In this document: positions 1-9,155 of the stretch, one piece after another
Layout of the letters: each line of letters starts with the position of its first letter
Position numbering within the stretch: position 1 is the stretch's first letter
Assembly (NCBI GenBank): GCA_023052935.1
Contig: CM041294.1
Coordinates: 89,276,116-89,340,115 of the forward strand
Direction of reading: 5' to 3'
Length of the DNA: 64,000 bases
Origin: Piezodorus guildinii
Lineage: Eukaryota > Arthropoda > Insecta > Hemiptera > Pentatomidae
Program-made: the position numbers and the translations under genes
The notes under the pieces: generated by a model
Databases searched by the model: none
The model's input: only the letters and a program-made list of their open reading frames with translations
What the model was told of the DNA's origin: nothing

Positions 1-150
1 TTGAAATAGGCTGACAGAGACTTGGTTATTTGGACTCAAAGGACCCTAAAACGTGTATTTATTTTGAAAACTGGAATTCGAAAATTTTCAGGATCGCTAT
101 ACTTTCCCTTACTATATATTTCATACTATAGGTTAGTGAAAGTAAAATGT
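1..150 (+). repeat. Dispersed repeat R, fragment
   Basis: This segment shares a recognisable string of blocks with several other places in the window. The blocks are a run like GGACCCTAAAACGTGTATTT, then CGAAAATTTTCA, then CTTACTATATATTTCAT, then a GTAAGTGAAAGTA-like end. The best matches are near 18,335-18,515 and 25,505-25,945 on the plus strand and 29,015-29,140 and 51,715-51,900 on the minus strand. A weaker second echo (GAGCGTAAAACGTGCATT) lies at about 275-300. No coding capacity is visible. The class is unknown; a non-autonomous DNA transposon or Helitron-like element is possible. Confidence 0.55.
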
Positions 151-2780
151 TACTGTGACATCTCAGGCATATACGCTTCTAAAATATAAAATTGAATTTG
201 CATACATCATGCCGTTTCCGAGCTAGACACCCCATTCTCATAAACAGACCTATTTGTGATAGTTGTTCACTGCGACTCAGAGGAGCGTAAAACGTGCATT
301 CCAGTTGTTCCAACCTAACTTTAAAATCCCTGTGTATAAAACCTGTCATATATTTTGGTATACTAATCTGGTTTAAAAAACATTAATTAGATATTAGAGA
401 ATAGTAAGCCAGGGAGTAAATAGACAATATCCGTTTTGCTTTTTCATTCATGAAATCTTCTATGAAATAAAGAAAAATTAATAAATGCATGAGCAACAAA
501 AATTTATCAATGACCACAGAACAGCCCTAATGCCTTTTTGAGTTAGGATTGATGTAGGAGGAGAAGGGGCATCGGAGAAGTTCAGTAAACCGGGGTTGTT
601 AAGTTCTCTTTGATAAAGATAAGTTCCAGATAAGTAAGTGCCATTCGGAGATCCGAGGGTAAGCCCCGCGATCCCTCAGCCGCGAGTTGGGGTCCACAAT
701 GGAAGTTTTATCAAGCCCCTTTAAGTCCCTTTTAAAGCCCTTAAGTCCCTTAAGCAATGCTCTTTGTTGTCCTAGGAAATGAGGAGTTCAGGTAGTATCC
801 GATGTTTCCCTTCCATTTTCTCAATCTTTGACCTACATTTTCTTATGGTATTCTAATCAATGGTAGTAGGCTCTTTCTTAGTGACAAAATGATCCTTTTT
901 TCGACCATTGAAAAGGAATTTCGTCTTTTGATTTTCGCAATAGGAATTCAACTAACAATTATGTTTGGTATTTTTTGAAAGTTTTTTTTTTAAATCTACA
1001 GTTTCGGTAGTAAGTATGGAAAGTACAGTAAGTATTGTGGAACAAATCATATTTATTTTCAAGGGCGTACTTAGGGTTCTTATGGGGAAGAGTAAACTTT
1101 GTTGAATATATGAGTTATTTTTTCACACACTGCATTTATACTGCCTTAATATACATTGATTTTCAAATTAAGTACTTGTTTAGAGTCAAAAAATATCTCT
1201 AACTTCACCATTTATTCTAAAAAAATATTTTAGATTTTTATTTTAAAAATTTCCTACCAACCACGTCCCCTTAATTCAGGTATTACATTTTTTTGGTAAC
1301 TGCTCCTTATATTTTACATATTATTTAATGGCCCATTACTAAACATTGGTTAACATTAGTATAGTATCAAACTAAAAAACAATAAACCATTTCATTAATA
1401 ATAGACTTCGTTACTATTTTTTTTCTTTCGCTTTTCAATCATACAATTCAAATAAAATTTCCTGATTTCCAAACATCTTGCTTTGTTTCTCTATCATCAA
1501 TAATAACCGATTTATCAGGAAATCACATCTCTTATAAGTTGTTGCTTGACCATAAAAGATAATTTTCTCTTTGTTCGTTGCGGTGTCTTGATTCGAAAAA
1601 TCTTTTCGGTTTTTCTCTATCTTCAATAAAAAACAAATTTTGGTGGACATACATCAATTATAATTTGAAACTTAAATATATAGATAATGTTTATTCTGTT
1701 TGTCTTTACTGATTTTAATACTCTATACATATTTTTCTCCATCTGCACAAATAACTCAATTATCTGCGTATTTATGGGTAAATGTTTTTTTTAAAAATAA
1801 TTATTCGCGTTTTTTTTTTTGGTTAAAAAATACTCATATTTTTTTCTCTATTTAAAAAAATAAATGAGTAATGAAATTAAATCACATTTAAAAGGCATCT
1901 ATTTCAAAAATTACCAGGGGATATCAATGTCTAGGTGTTAGGATCATCCTTGGACGCCCTTTTTTTAGTATTTTTGTGGCGAATTTTGAAAAAATAATTT
2001 TTGAGTAACTTTTTTTATTGGGTTCGGTTACAAATGGTTCATTATTAAAAATAATATACCAAAAGGAACGAGATGCAAGAGTGCTTTGTTTTACATAATT
2101 ATTGTATCAATTCAAAGAGGGACGAAATATTCCCTCTTGTATTTACGGGTGAGAGATGGATATTATTTTTCATAAAATCAAGTATCAAAATTACTTAGCT
2201 CCTGACCCACAGTACACCGTGTACTTTGTATACTTAGTGTACTACCGAGACTGAGTATATAAGCTGGCAGATATGACACCGATGATGGATCTAACCTCTC
2301 CCTCAGCCTGACACTTACAAAATGAACTGCCTCGATAAAGGTGCCTCTATCTCACATCTCTTCTGTCTGATTTAGTTGAGATATCTTTATCTTACCCAGG
2401 CTCTGAACGTTTATATTTGTAGAAACTTATTATATTATAACTAAGTCTAATATTTTTTTTTTATCTCCTTTTTGTTGAAAAAATTGTAGTAACAAAGAAA
2501 AACAATGTTGCGAAATACAAATTAGTGCAACAGTAAAGTACTTATATTATACTATATATTATACAGGCCTTATATAATATATTGTATAATATATTATATT
2601 ATATGTCCGTCAATAAATAACTGTGCTCGGGGAGGTAAGTTCTTTCCCTATTTAATGAACTCAGATTACAATCCAATCACTGTGGTTCAAGCCGCATCGT
2701 CATATAGACAAGACAAGTCAGGGTCCATGTGATCATTTCGTTAATCAAGTGAATTAAAATTGTGTTTCTGGGGAAAAAAA
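151..2780. other. Unassigned AT-rich stretch
   Basis: No gene or clear mobile element could be supported here. The 71-codon frame near 1,435-1,650 on the minus strand has no recognisable motif and AT-driven composition. Positions 540-760 are less AT-rich and contain several repeats of an AAGTCCCTTTAA-like unit. A TATATAAGC box lies near 2,256, downstream of an inverted GTACAC/GTGTAC cluster at about 2,212-2,245, which resembles a promoter but has no supported transcript. Around 2,565-2,605 there is an AT-only palindromic block. Confidence 0.4.
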
Positions 2781-2784
2781 TTCG

Positions 2785-3380
2785 CTTGTCCCGGTTGAAC
2801 AGATCCGCTATTTAGGACTCCTCCTTCACAATCACTTTACATTTAATCCGAATTCAAAACTGATAAGACAAGAAACGGCTCAATGACTTCAAAAATTATT
2901 AGACAGACGCTTTAAACTTTCACTTAACTACAAAAGACTCATTTACATGACCGCCATAAGGCATATCTGGACCTACGGAGTTGAGCTTTGGGGCTGTACT
3001 AAACCATAAAACTCTTCCCGTATCCAATCCTCACAATCCAAAATCCTTAACGCTCCTTATTTCGTCACGAATAAAATTATCCATAAAGACCTTAATATTC
3101 CATATGTTGCTGATTTGGCCCGTACCAGGTATCACTCCTTCCATGAAAAACTCCACTCCCACTCTAATCCAGTGGTTTCAATCTTTGCGCCCTTTCCAAT
3201 TTCTGATAATCCCCTAAGGCGTCTGAAAAGAAGCTGTCCTCGAGACCTTCTTGTTTAGACTCACTACTAAAGAGTGCTGCCAATGGGTAGTTCTTCAATT
3301 GGGGGATTTTTCTTTTATCATATTTACTTGTTGTATTACGAAGTACAGTTGTAAATTTCAATAAATGATGTAAAAAAAAA
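2785..3380 (+). mobile_element. Jockey-like LINE J2, 5'-truncated copy
   Basis: This is the C-terminal part of a Jockey-clade reverse transcriptase with its 3' UTR. Read across stops and shifts it gives the landmarks QIRYLGL, YKRLIYMT, IWTYGVELWG, SKILNAPYF, and a final RRLKRSCPRDLL just before a stop near 3,257. These match in order the end of the intact ORF2 at 6,471-9,155. The 3' UTR carries a J2 signature, AGAGTGCTGCCAATGGGTAG, then a CTTGTTGTAT..GTACAGTTGTAAAT block and a short A tail. In-frame stops (for example after WGCTKP) mark it as dead. Confidence 0.85.
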
Positions 3381-3399
3381 GTTGTATACGTTGATGTTA

Positions 3400-3625
3400 A
3401 TCAAATGATTCAACCAGGTACCATTATTTCCATGAAAATCTTCATACCCACTCTTGTACCCGATTTCCAATCCTTGCATCCTGTCCCATTCCTGATAATC
3501 CTTCGAAGCATCTAAACAGGAGATGGCTGTGAAAACTGACAAAGGATTGATGCCAATGAGTAGTTTCTCTTTACGTTTGTTTCATGCCATTTGTTTATAT
3601 AATAATAATAATTTATTTATTTGTC
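3400..3625 (+). mobile_element. Jockey-like LINE J2, degenerate 3' piece
   Basis: A second, more decayed copy of the J2 3' end lies directly behind the first. It keeps the run from CCAGGTACCATT through TTCCTGATAATCCTTCGAAGC to a copy of the LKR(R)W ending, then the ATGCCAATGAGTAG block of the J2 3' UTR and a TAATAATAATAATTTATTTATT tail. No frame longer than about 60 codons is kept. It is either a separate insertion or a local duplicate of the preceding copy. Confidence 0.65.
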
Positions 3626-3659
3626 GTGAGGGCAATTTCTATACAATTGGATTTATCTC

Positions 3660-3939
3660 CAGCATACATTAACTATTACTGGTTATTGCGCCCTAGTTCG
3701 GCCTCCACTGAGTCACACCAGTGACGCGGCTGAGCGAGTGGGATCGTTAGCGAGGCACTAGGATCTCTAGGATTCCGCTTTTTCCTCCACAAGTGAAGAG
3801 AAAAGCCCCATCTGGGGTCCCTATAGCATAGTTGTATATATTGTATATAGTTATTTTTGTTATATGATGCTTATTTATGTGCCAACTTTTTATTTATCTC
3901 AATTATAGGTTGATGTTTTGTTTTTATATTTATTATTAC

Positions 3940-3943
<4 letters not shown>
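3660..3943 (+). mobile_element. Possible Jockey J1-like 3' UTR tail
   Basis: The run with CACTGAGTCACACCAGTGACGCGGC.. and CCTCCACAAGTGAAGAGAAAAGCC resembles the 3' UTR insert seen at about 16,320-16,445 in the truncated J1 copy, where CTCACCAGTCATGCGGCC and CTTTCACAAGTGGGG occur in the same order. It continues into AT-rich DNA ending in a TA microsatellite. The similarity is partial, so the assignment is tentative. Confidence 0.4.

Positions 3944-3980
<37 letters not shown>
3944..3980. repeat. (TA)n microsatellite
   Basis: An uninterrupted TA dinucleotide run lies immediately next to the outer edge of the Gypsy LTR. The open frame that runs through it is an artefact of the repeat. Confidence 0.95.
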
Positions 3981-3983
<3 letters not shown>

Positions 3984-3985
<2 letters not shown>

Positions 3986-4377
3986 AGGAGATGAGGGCGA
4001 AATGAATACAGCCTGGCACTATTGGTACAAATGGTTCTTTTATTGTTCTTAAGGTTTAAAACAGTTGAATAAAATAAGGAATAACTGAATACAAAAAGAA
4101 GAAAACAATATGAGGAGCTCACACAAATCGAGATAGATCAAAACCACAGCTGGTGACAGGGTTGCAATGGATTCACCACTGTAAAATAAAATAATCTTTC
4201 TACTATCATAAAACACAGAAAATAAAATAATAAATAAAAATTACCTTCAATTAAATTAAAAGAAAACTAATATATAAACATGTTTGAGGCAGTGACAAAT
4301 CCATTTCACATAACCTCTTTGCTCCCACCAGCTGTGTGTTATAACCTCACTCCCTCACACACATCAGGTCCTTCACA
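3984..4377 (-). repeat. Gypsy-type 3' long terminal repeat (probable)
   Basis: On the minus strand this segment begins TGTGAAGGACC directly after a G8 polypurine tract and ends CTCCTCA against the TA repeat, giving the TG..CA ends expected of an LTR. An AATAAA signal on the minus strand lies near 4,038-4,043, about 60 bp before the end. It lies just downstream of the integrase remnant, where a 3' LTR is expected. No second copy (5' LTR) was found upstream of the gag piece, so the exact ends are inferred rather than proven by comparison. Confidence 0.6.
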
Positions 4378-5590
4378 TCACTCCCCCCCCAATGACATCG
4401 GCACAGAAACGAACCTTTGGCTTTACCACCCGACCAGACCGGGTGCGATAAGGCGGTGGTGCGTCCTGCTGTTCTGAGTCGAGGTCATTTGAAGGTCCGG
4501 AGTCCGCCGATGTGGGCGAAGAAGTGGGGTGATCGCACTTGCCGCTGGCCACACTAGAGGGCGATGGAGTAGGCAGATCCCTGTTGCCGCTGTCCTCTGC
4601 TGGTCCCGGGAGAAGATGTGCTACCTTCAGGCGATCCATGGAGACGGTCTTCGGTCCTGTCGGTAGCAGCAGCTTGAATGTCTTCTCCTCCCTCGAGAGA
4701 ACCTGATAAGGGCCGGTGTAAGGCGGCGTCAGTGGGCGTCGGACGGTGTCATCCCTAAGGAAAACGTGGGTGCAGTCCTTGAGGTCGCAGTGAACAAAGG
4801 TGTGAGCCGTACTGCTGCGGTGCGGAGCTGGCCGGTGCATCTTCATCGCCTCCCTCAGCGTCTTCAATGTCGCCTCCGCGTCCTCCCGCCGTTCAGAGGG
4901 TTCAAAAAATTCTCCAGGGAGGCGAATTGGTTGGCCGAAGACCATTTCCGCAGCGCTGGCACCAACATCTTCTCTCACCGCTGACCGAAGACCCAAAAGG
5001 ACGATGAGTAGCACCTTAGTTCACCCCATATTTCCCAACGTTGCCCTTAGGGATGCCTTAAGGGACCTATGCTACCGCTCCACGCACCCGTTGGACTGAG
5101 TATGGTACGCCGTAGTCCTGCTCCTCTGGATACCAAGGACGCGAGTGAGGCTAATAAAGAGGTCTGACTCAAACTGGCGCCCTTGGTCGGTAGTAATCCT
5201 TGCAGGCGTACCATAACGGGAAATCCACGTGCCCACTATTGCTTCTGCTACCTTGGTGCTTGTAATTTCCTCTAGCGGGCACGCCTCAGGCCAACGCGTG
5301 AATCGATCTATCATCGTGAGGCAATAACGCATGCTGTTGGAGGGTGGCAGAGGCCCAACGATGTTCACGTGGATATGCTCCATCCTTCCGCTGGGTGCAA
5401 AGGTACCTGGAGGAGTCACTGTGTGACGGACAACTTTCGATCGCTGGCAGAGAATGCAGCAGCGTGCCCACCTCGAGACGTCGGCGTTCATGCCTGGCCA
5501 AAAGAAACGCTGAGTGACCAGCCACCTCGAGGTCCGCATCCTGGGGTGACTGAGCCAATGCAGGCGGTGGAAGATCTCTTCTTGAAGGCC
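4373..5590 (-). pseudogene. Gypsy/Ty3 integrase, broken
   Basis: The minus strand encodes the three parts of a Gypsy integrase. An HHCC zinc-finger region spans about 5,590-5,420 (RLHWLSHP then CCILCQRSK). A DDE core follows, with [27 protein letters not shown] and a final [10 protein letters not shown]-terminal GPY-type module (PPYTGPYQVL) lies at about 4,760. Two in-frame stops, near 5,069 and 5,018, cut the frame between the core and the C-terminal module. The position usually held by the first catalytic Asp reads Asn (HVNIVGPL). It is therefore non-functional. Upstream it joins a gag piece with protease, RT and RNase H missing. Confidence 0.85.
4383..4390 (-). other. Polypurine tract of Gypsy remnant
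   Basis: Eight consecutive G on the minus strand (C8 on plus) sit a few bases upstream of the inferred LTR start and at the very end of the integrase-bearing reading frame. This is the usual place and composition of the plus-strand primer of LTR retrotransposons. Confidence 0.6.
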
Positions 5591-5900
5591 CCGGAGTTGG
5601 CTCCGGCTGATAAGCCATAATCAGATTACCTGGGGGTAGCTGAATCTCAGCTATTTTATCTGCATGATCGGTAGCAGCCAAAGCCGCCTGCATTCCCTCA
5701 GGTAACCCCCGGAGCCACAAAGTACTAAGCATGTCCTCCGGGATCTTCTCTCCTGCCAGCTGCTGCATCTCTCGCAGAAATTGGGAAGGCCTCTGATCGC
5801 CCAATTTCTGCTCTTCCAGGAGTTTTTTCATCTTCCAGCTATCTGACTGCCCGAAACTGGAAAGTAGCCGCTCTTTTAACATTGGAAACATCAGTTGCAT
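5590..5900 (-). pseudogene. Gypsy gag piece fused to integrase
   Basis: About 100 codons from a Met at 5,900 read as the capsid part of a Gypsy gag. The landmarks are LKERLLSSFGQS, LLEEQKLGDQRPSQFLREMQQ and LWLRGLPEGMQAAL, in the usual order. Past about 5,590 the same frame loses similarity and a shifted frame becomes integrase, so a deletion of roughly the whole protease-RT-RNase H region is inferred. The gag start coincides with one arm of a palindrome, and no 5' LTR or primer-binding site is seen beyond it. Confidence 0.75.
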
Positions 5901-5932
5901 AAATGCAGTTTATGCAACTGATGTTTTCAATG
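5880..5932. repeat. 24-bp inverted repeat at the gag start
   Basis: Two 24-base arms, 5,880-5,903 and 5,909-5,932, are reverse complements with one mismatch and a five-base loop (TGCAG). The left arm holds the first codons of the gag piece; the right arm is its mirror in non-gag DNA. This suggests a fold-back or template-switch event that truncated the Gypsy element here. Confidence 0.9.
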
Positions 5933-5990
5933 TTTCCACTCGCCTACCAGACGCCCTGATGATGACCCATAATGGGGGTCGAAACGTTGG
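5928..5990 (+). other. Hammerhead-ribozyme-like motif
   Basis: CTGATGA (5,956-5,962) is followed by a perfect five-pair helix, GACCC with GGGTC around an ATAATGG loop, and then GAAAC (5,981-5,985). This is the order of the hammerhead catalytic core. An upstream CAATGT-T at 5,928-5,934 can pair with ACGTTG after the core as a six-pair stem III with a GUU cleavage triplet. No convincing stem I could be drawn, so activity is doubtful. Such motifs are known in Penelope-like elements, and a Penelope remnant occurs at 58.4 kb. Confidence 0.4.
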
Positions 5991-6069
5991 CAAACAATAA
6001 AATAGTTGAAACTATTCAGTTGTTTCATTTAATGACCGCCACCCGGACTAATTCCTTCAGTAATTCTCA

Positions 6070-6216
6070 ACGGTCAACTAATTATATCCACTATATTTTA
6101 TTTTATTTGACTTTATCTTTGTATACTGTACATATTGTGTGAATGGGATCTTATATCACTATTACTAATGTTCATATAGAAACAAATTGTAATATATCTC
6201 AATAAATAAATAAAAA
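6070..6216 (+). mobile_element. Jockey J1 3' UTR tail, plus strand
   Basis: The run CTGTACATATTGTGTGAATGGGATC through AATTGTAATATATCTCAATAAATAAATAAAAAAA matches the last 150 bases of the truncated J1 copy ending near 16,655 and, in reverse, the 3' end of the full-length J1 at 6,226. It is a very short, strongly 5'-truncated insertion. It faces the full-length copy tail to tail with about ten bases between them. Confidence 0.7.
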
Positions 6217-6470
6217 AATTCAATAATAACAATTTTTATTGAGAAAATTTTACAATCTGTCCCAATTTGGACATTAATAGTATTGCTGAATGATATCAAA
6301 CATACTACATTCATACAATATTTACACAACATAAAATTACAATAAAATATATACACAATAATAAATCAATACAAAAGTCAATAATTCATTATACCTATAT
6401 ACACATACACACACTCATACATACATCACATTGAGTGGAGAATCTAGCCAGTGCTAGAACTCCAATTTAT

Positions 6471-9155
6471 TTACAAAAGGTCGCGGGGCCACTGCCGTTT
6501 CAACCTTCTAGGTGGGTTGTATGGATGAGTGGAGCTGGATAGGGATTGAGCTAAAGGATTAGGATGATGAATGAGGTTCTGGTGGAATTTGGAAAATTTG
6601 GATGGAATTAGGTCTGAAATAAATGGAACATTAAGGTCGTGGTGCAAGGTATAATTGGAGACATAATAAGGAGCATTTACTATTGTACGGAGGACTTTGG
6701 ATTGAAAGGATTGAATGCGTTTGATGTTAGAACGTTTAGCTGTCCCCCACAGTTCAAGTCCGTAGGTCCAGATGGGCTTCAGTATTGTCTTGTAGATTAA
6801 TAATTTGTTTTCAACTGTAAGTTCAGATTTTCTGTTGAGTAGTCGGTATAACTGTCCGAATCGTCGGTTGAGTTCTTGTCTTTTAAGTCTTGTATGTGGG
6901 TTCCAAGTCAATCTTTTGTCTAACAGTAAGCCAAGATACCGGACTGTATCTGAGAGAGGAATCGGTAATGAGTTGAAATAAACTGGCGGACAGGATTTTC
7001 GTCTAAGAGTAAAGGTTATGTGTTTACATTTGGCTTCGTTCACCTTTACACGCCAGTTATTACACCAGTGTTCAATAAGGAAAAGGTGTCTCTGAAGGTT
7101 TAAGGATGCTGTTTCAGGATTGGAACTGGATGATAGGATGGCGGTGTCGTCTGCAAAAGTTGCCAGAAAGGTATCAGGATGTGTAGGAATATCAGCAGTG
7201 TAAAGGATGTAGAGGATGGGTCCCAAGACGCTGCCTTGAGGAACACCGGCCTCAACGGGATAAAGGTTAGAAAATTCTTCACCACAGCGAACTCGGAAGG
7301 AACGGTTCGAGAGATAGGATCGGAGAATGAGGTATAGGGACTGGGGTAAATGGGTTTTCAGCTTGAAGAGTAATCCAGTGTGCCATACCCGGTCAAAAGC
7401 TTGCGCAATGTCCAGAAACGCACCAGAACAATACTCTTTGCATTCAAGAGCTGAGGAAATATGGTCTACAACTCGGAGCCCCTGTTGAACTGTGGAATGC
7501 TGAGGACGGAATCCAAACTGATGGGAAGGAAGATTTTGAGATTCTAATATGGGTAGGATACGTTTAAGAAGAAGCCTTTCGAAGATTTTTGAGAGGATGG
7601 GGAGTAGACTAATAGGCCTGTAGGATGAAGTGTTGTTGGAAGGTTTACCTGGTTTTAAAAAAAGGATGATGGTGGAATGTTTCCATAACAGAGGAAAATA
7701 GGTGGTGCGGAGGATGCAGTTATAAATATAAGTAAGGAATATAATAGCTTTCTGCGGAAGTTGTCGGAGGATCTGGGGAGTAAGGAGATCGTGTCCAGGA
7801 GATTTACGGAGAGTCAGTTTTTGGAGAAGATATTTGACCTCAGAGGGATTAATAGCTTTAGGAGGTAGGGAAAGTGGAATCGGTGACATAAGAAAGTCTT
7901 GCACTTTTGCGGTGTGATTGATGTGGGATTCCGGGTGAGGAGTGAATACTTTGGAGAGGTGTGTGGCGAATTCCTCGGCTTTATCTTCATCAGACGCAGC
8001 CCAGGAGTCATCACCACGTCGGAGAGGATGGGAAACATGATGGTATTTTAGGATCTTTTTCGTGACATTCCACAGGGAATTATCACGAGCTGATAGAGAG
8101 GAGAGGTAGGAATTAAAGGACTGGGAACGGAAGTTCGCCAACTCCCTCTTCAATTGTCTACAATAGAAGTTATAGGAGCGGCGATCTGTTGGGTGTCGGG
8201 TGCGCTGCCATAATGATCTTGCTCGGCGTTTGGTGTGGATAAGGTCTATAATAGGTTGTGGAAAATGATTTTGGTCTGGATTTATATTGGAGTGTTTAGG
8301 TAAGGAAGCAGTCCAGACAGCTTGTTGGATGGCGGTGGTAAAGAAATAGACGGAATTATCTAGGTCATCTTGGGTTTTGAGGGTTACTCTGAGGTCAATA
8401 TTATCGGTCAGGATTTGGCGGAAAAGGTTCCAGTTGACAGGGCCTCGGATGAATGATGGTGGAATGGGTTTTGGAATTGGTGTGAGAGATACTTTTAGGA
8501 TCAGTGGACTATGGTCTGAGGATAGTTCATCAAGGCGAGTTAAAGACAAGTTGAGAGAGCCTAATCCGCTGTGGATAAAGAAGTCGAGGATGTCAGGATT
8601 GCGGTTAGGATCGGTTGGCCAGTAGGTAGGGGAGTCAGGAGGCAGGATATTAAAATTTCGGGGGTTGAGTGCAGACAGCAAATTTCGTCCCCGAGAATTC
8701 GTGGTTCTGGAACCCCACTGCTGATGCTTGGCGTTTAAATCTGCACCCAGAATGAAACGATTTCCTAAGGAATCCAGGAAGGATACAAATTCAGAATTGG
8801 AAATGGAATGTTTAGGAGGGCGATATGCAGATGTGAGGGTTACCGGAAAGGAAAAAGTCTTGATTACTATGGATGTGGCTTGTAGGAAATCATAGGTGGG
8901 AAGTGGGAGTAAATGATGAGAGAGGGATTGGTGGACAATGATAGCAGAACCGGCATGGGCTTTACCGTCTGGGTGGTCAGTACGGTATGTCATGTATTGC
9001 GGTATTTTGAAGTACTGTTTAGTCGTTAGTCTTGTTTCAGTTATAAGTGCAACATCGATTGTTTTGTCTTGCAACAACGCTATCAGTTCGTCAGTATGAT
9101 TTCTAACACCATTCGCATTCCAAAGGAGAATGGATAAGGAGTTAGGTGAAGTCAT
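6471..9155 (-). CDS. J1 ORF2: endonuclease-reverse transcriptase
   Basis: The 894-residue protein makes the nick and primes reverse transcription of the element RNA. Residues 1-225 form an apurinic-type (EEP) endonuclease: LLWNANG near 11-16, the catalytic Glu in ITETRL at 40, GADLNAKH with Asp139 and Asn141, and SDHSPL at 213-218. The RT domain begins near residue 440. It includes SYRPISLLPILSKIFERLL, a GFRPQHST motif, AGVPQGSVLGP, and the catalytic FADD at about 666-669. The C-terminal part holds YLGLLLDKRLTWN and a final RRLKRQWPRDLL. Length and order fit the Jockey clade. The ATG follows the ORF1 stop with no gap (TAA-ATG), suggesting stop-restart translation. No stop or frameshift interrupts it. 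Confidence 0.95.
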   Translation of the reverse strand: MTSPNSLSILLWNANGVRNHTDELIALLQDKTIDVALITETRLTTKQYFKIPQYMTYRTDHPDGKAHAGSAIIVHQSLSHHLLPLPTYDFLQATSIVIKTFSFPVTLTSAYRPPKHSISNSEFVSFLDSLGNRFILGADLNAKHQQWGSRTTNSRGRNLLSALNPRNFNILPPDSPTYWPTDPNRNPDILDFFIHSGLGSLNLSLTRLDELSSDHSPLILKVSLTPIPKPIPPSFIRGPVNWNLFRQILTDNIDLRVTLKTQDDLDNSVYFFTTAIQQAVWTASLPKHSNINPDQNHFPQPIIDLIHTKRRARSLWQRTRHPTDRRSYNFYCRQLKRELANFRSQSFNSYLSSLSARDNSLWNVTKKILKYHHVSHPLRRGDDSWAASDEDKAEEFATHLSKVFTPHPESHINHTAKVQDFLMSPIPLSLPPKAINPSEVKYLLQKLTLRKSPGHDLLTPQILRQLPQKAIIFLTYIYNCILRTTYFPLLWKHSTIILFLKPGKPSNNTSSYRPISLLPILSKIFERLLLKRILPILESQNLPSHQFGFRPQHSTVQQGLRVVDHISSALECKEYCSGAFLDIAQAFDRVWHTGLLFKLKTHLPQSLYLILRSYLSNRSFRVRCGEEFSNLYPVEAGVPQGSVLGPILYILYTADIPTHPDTFLATFADDTAILSSSSNPETASLNLQRHLFLIEHWCNNWRVKVNEAKCKHITFTLRRKSCPPVYFNSLPIPLSDTVRYLGLLLDKRLTWNPHTRLKRQELNRRFGQLYRLLNRKSELTVENKLLIYKTILKPIWTYGLELWGTAKRSNIKRIQSFQSKVLRTIVNAPYYVSNYTLHHDLNVPFISDLIPSKFSKFHQNLIHHPNPLAQSLSSSTHPYNPPRRLKRQWPRDLL

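Noticed and set aside
1435..1650. 71-codon minus-strand frame
   Set aside because: No motif, AT-driven composition and no splice or promoter support.
4766..4984. Plus-strand frame of 72 codons
   Set aside because: Lies antisense to the Gypsy integrase end, which explains its composition.
5369..5620. Plus-strand frame of 83 codons
   Set aside because: Antisense shadow of the integrase zinc-finger and core region.
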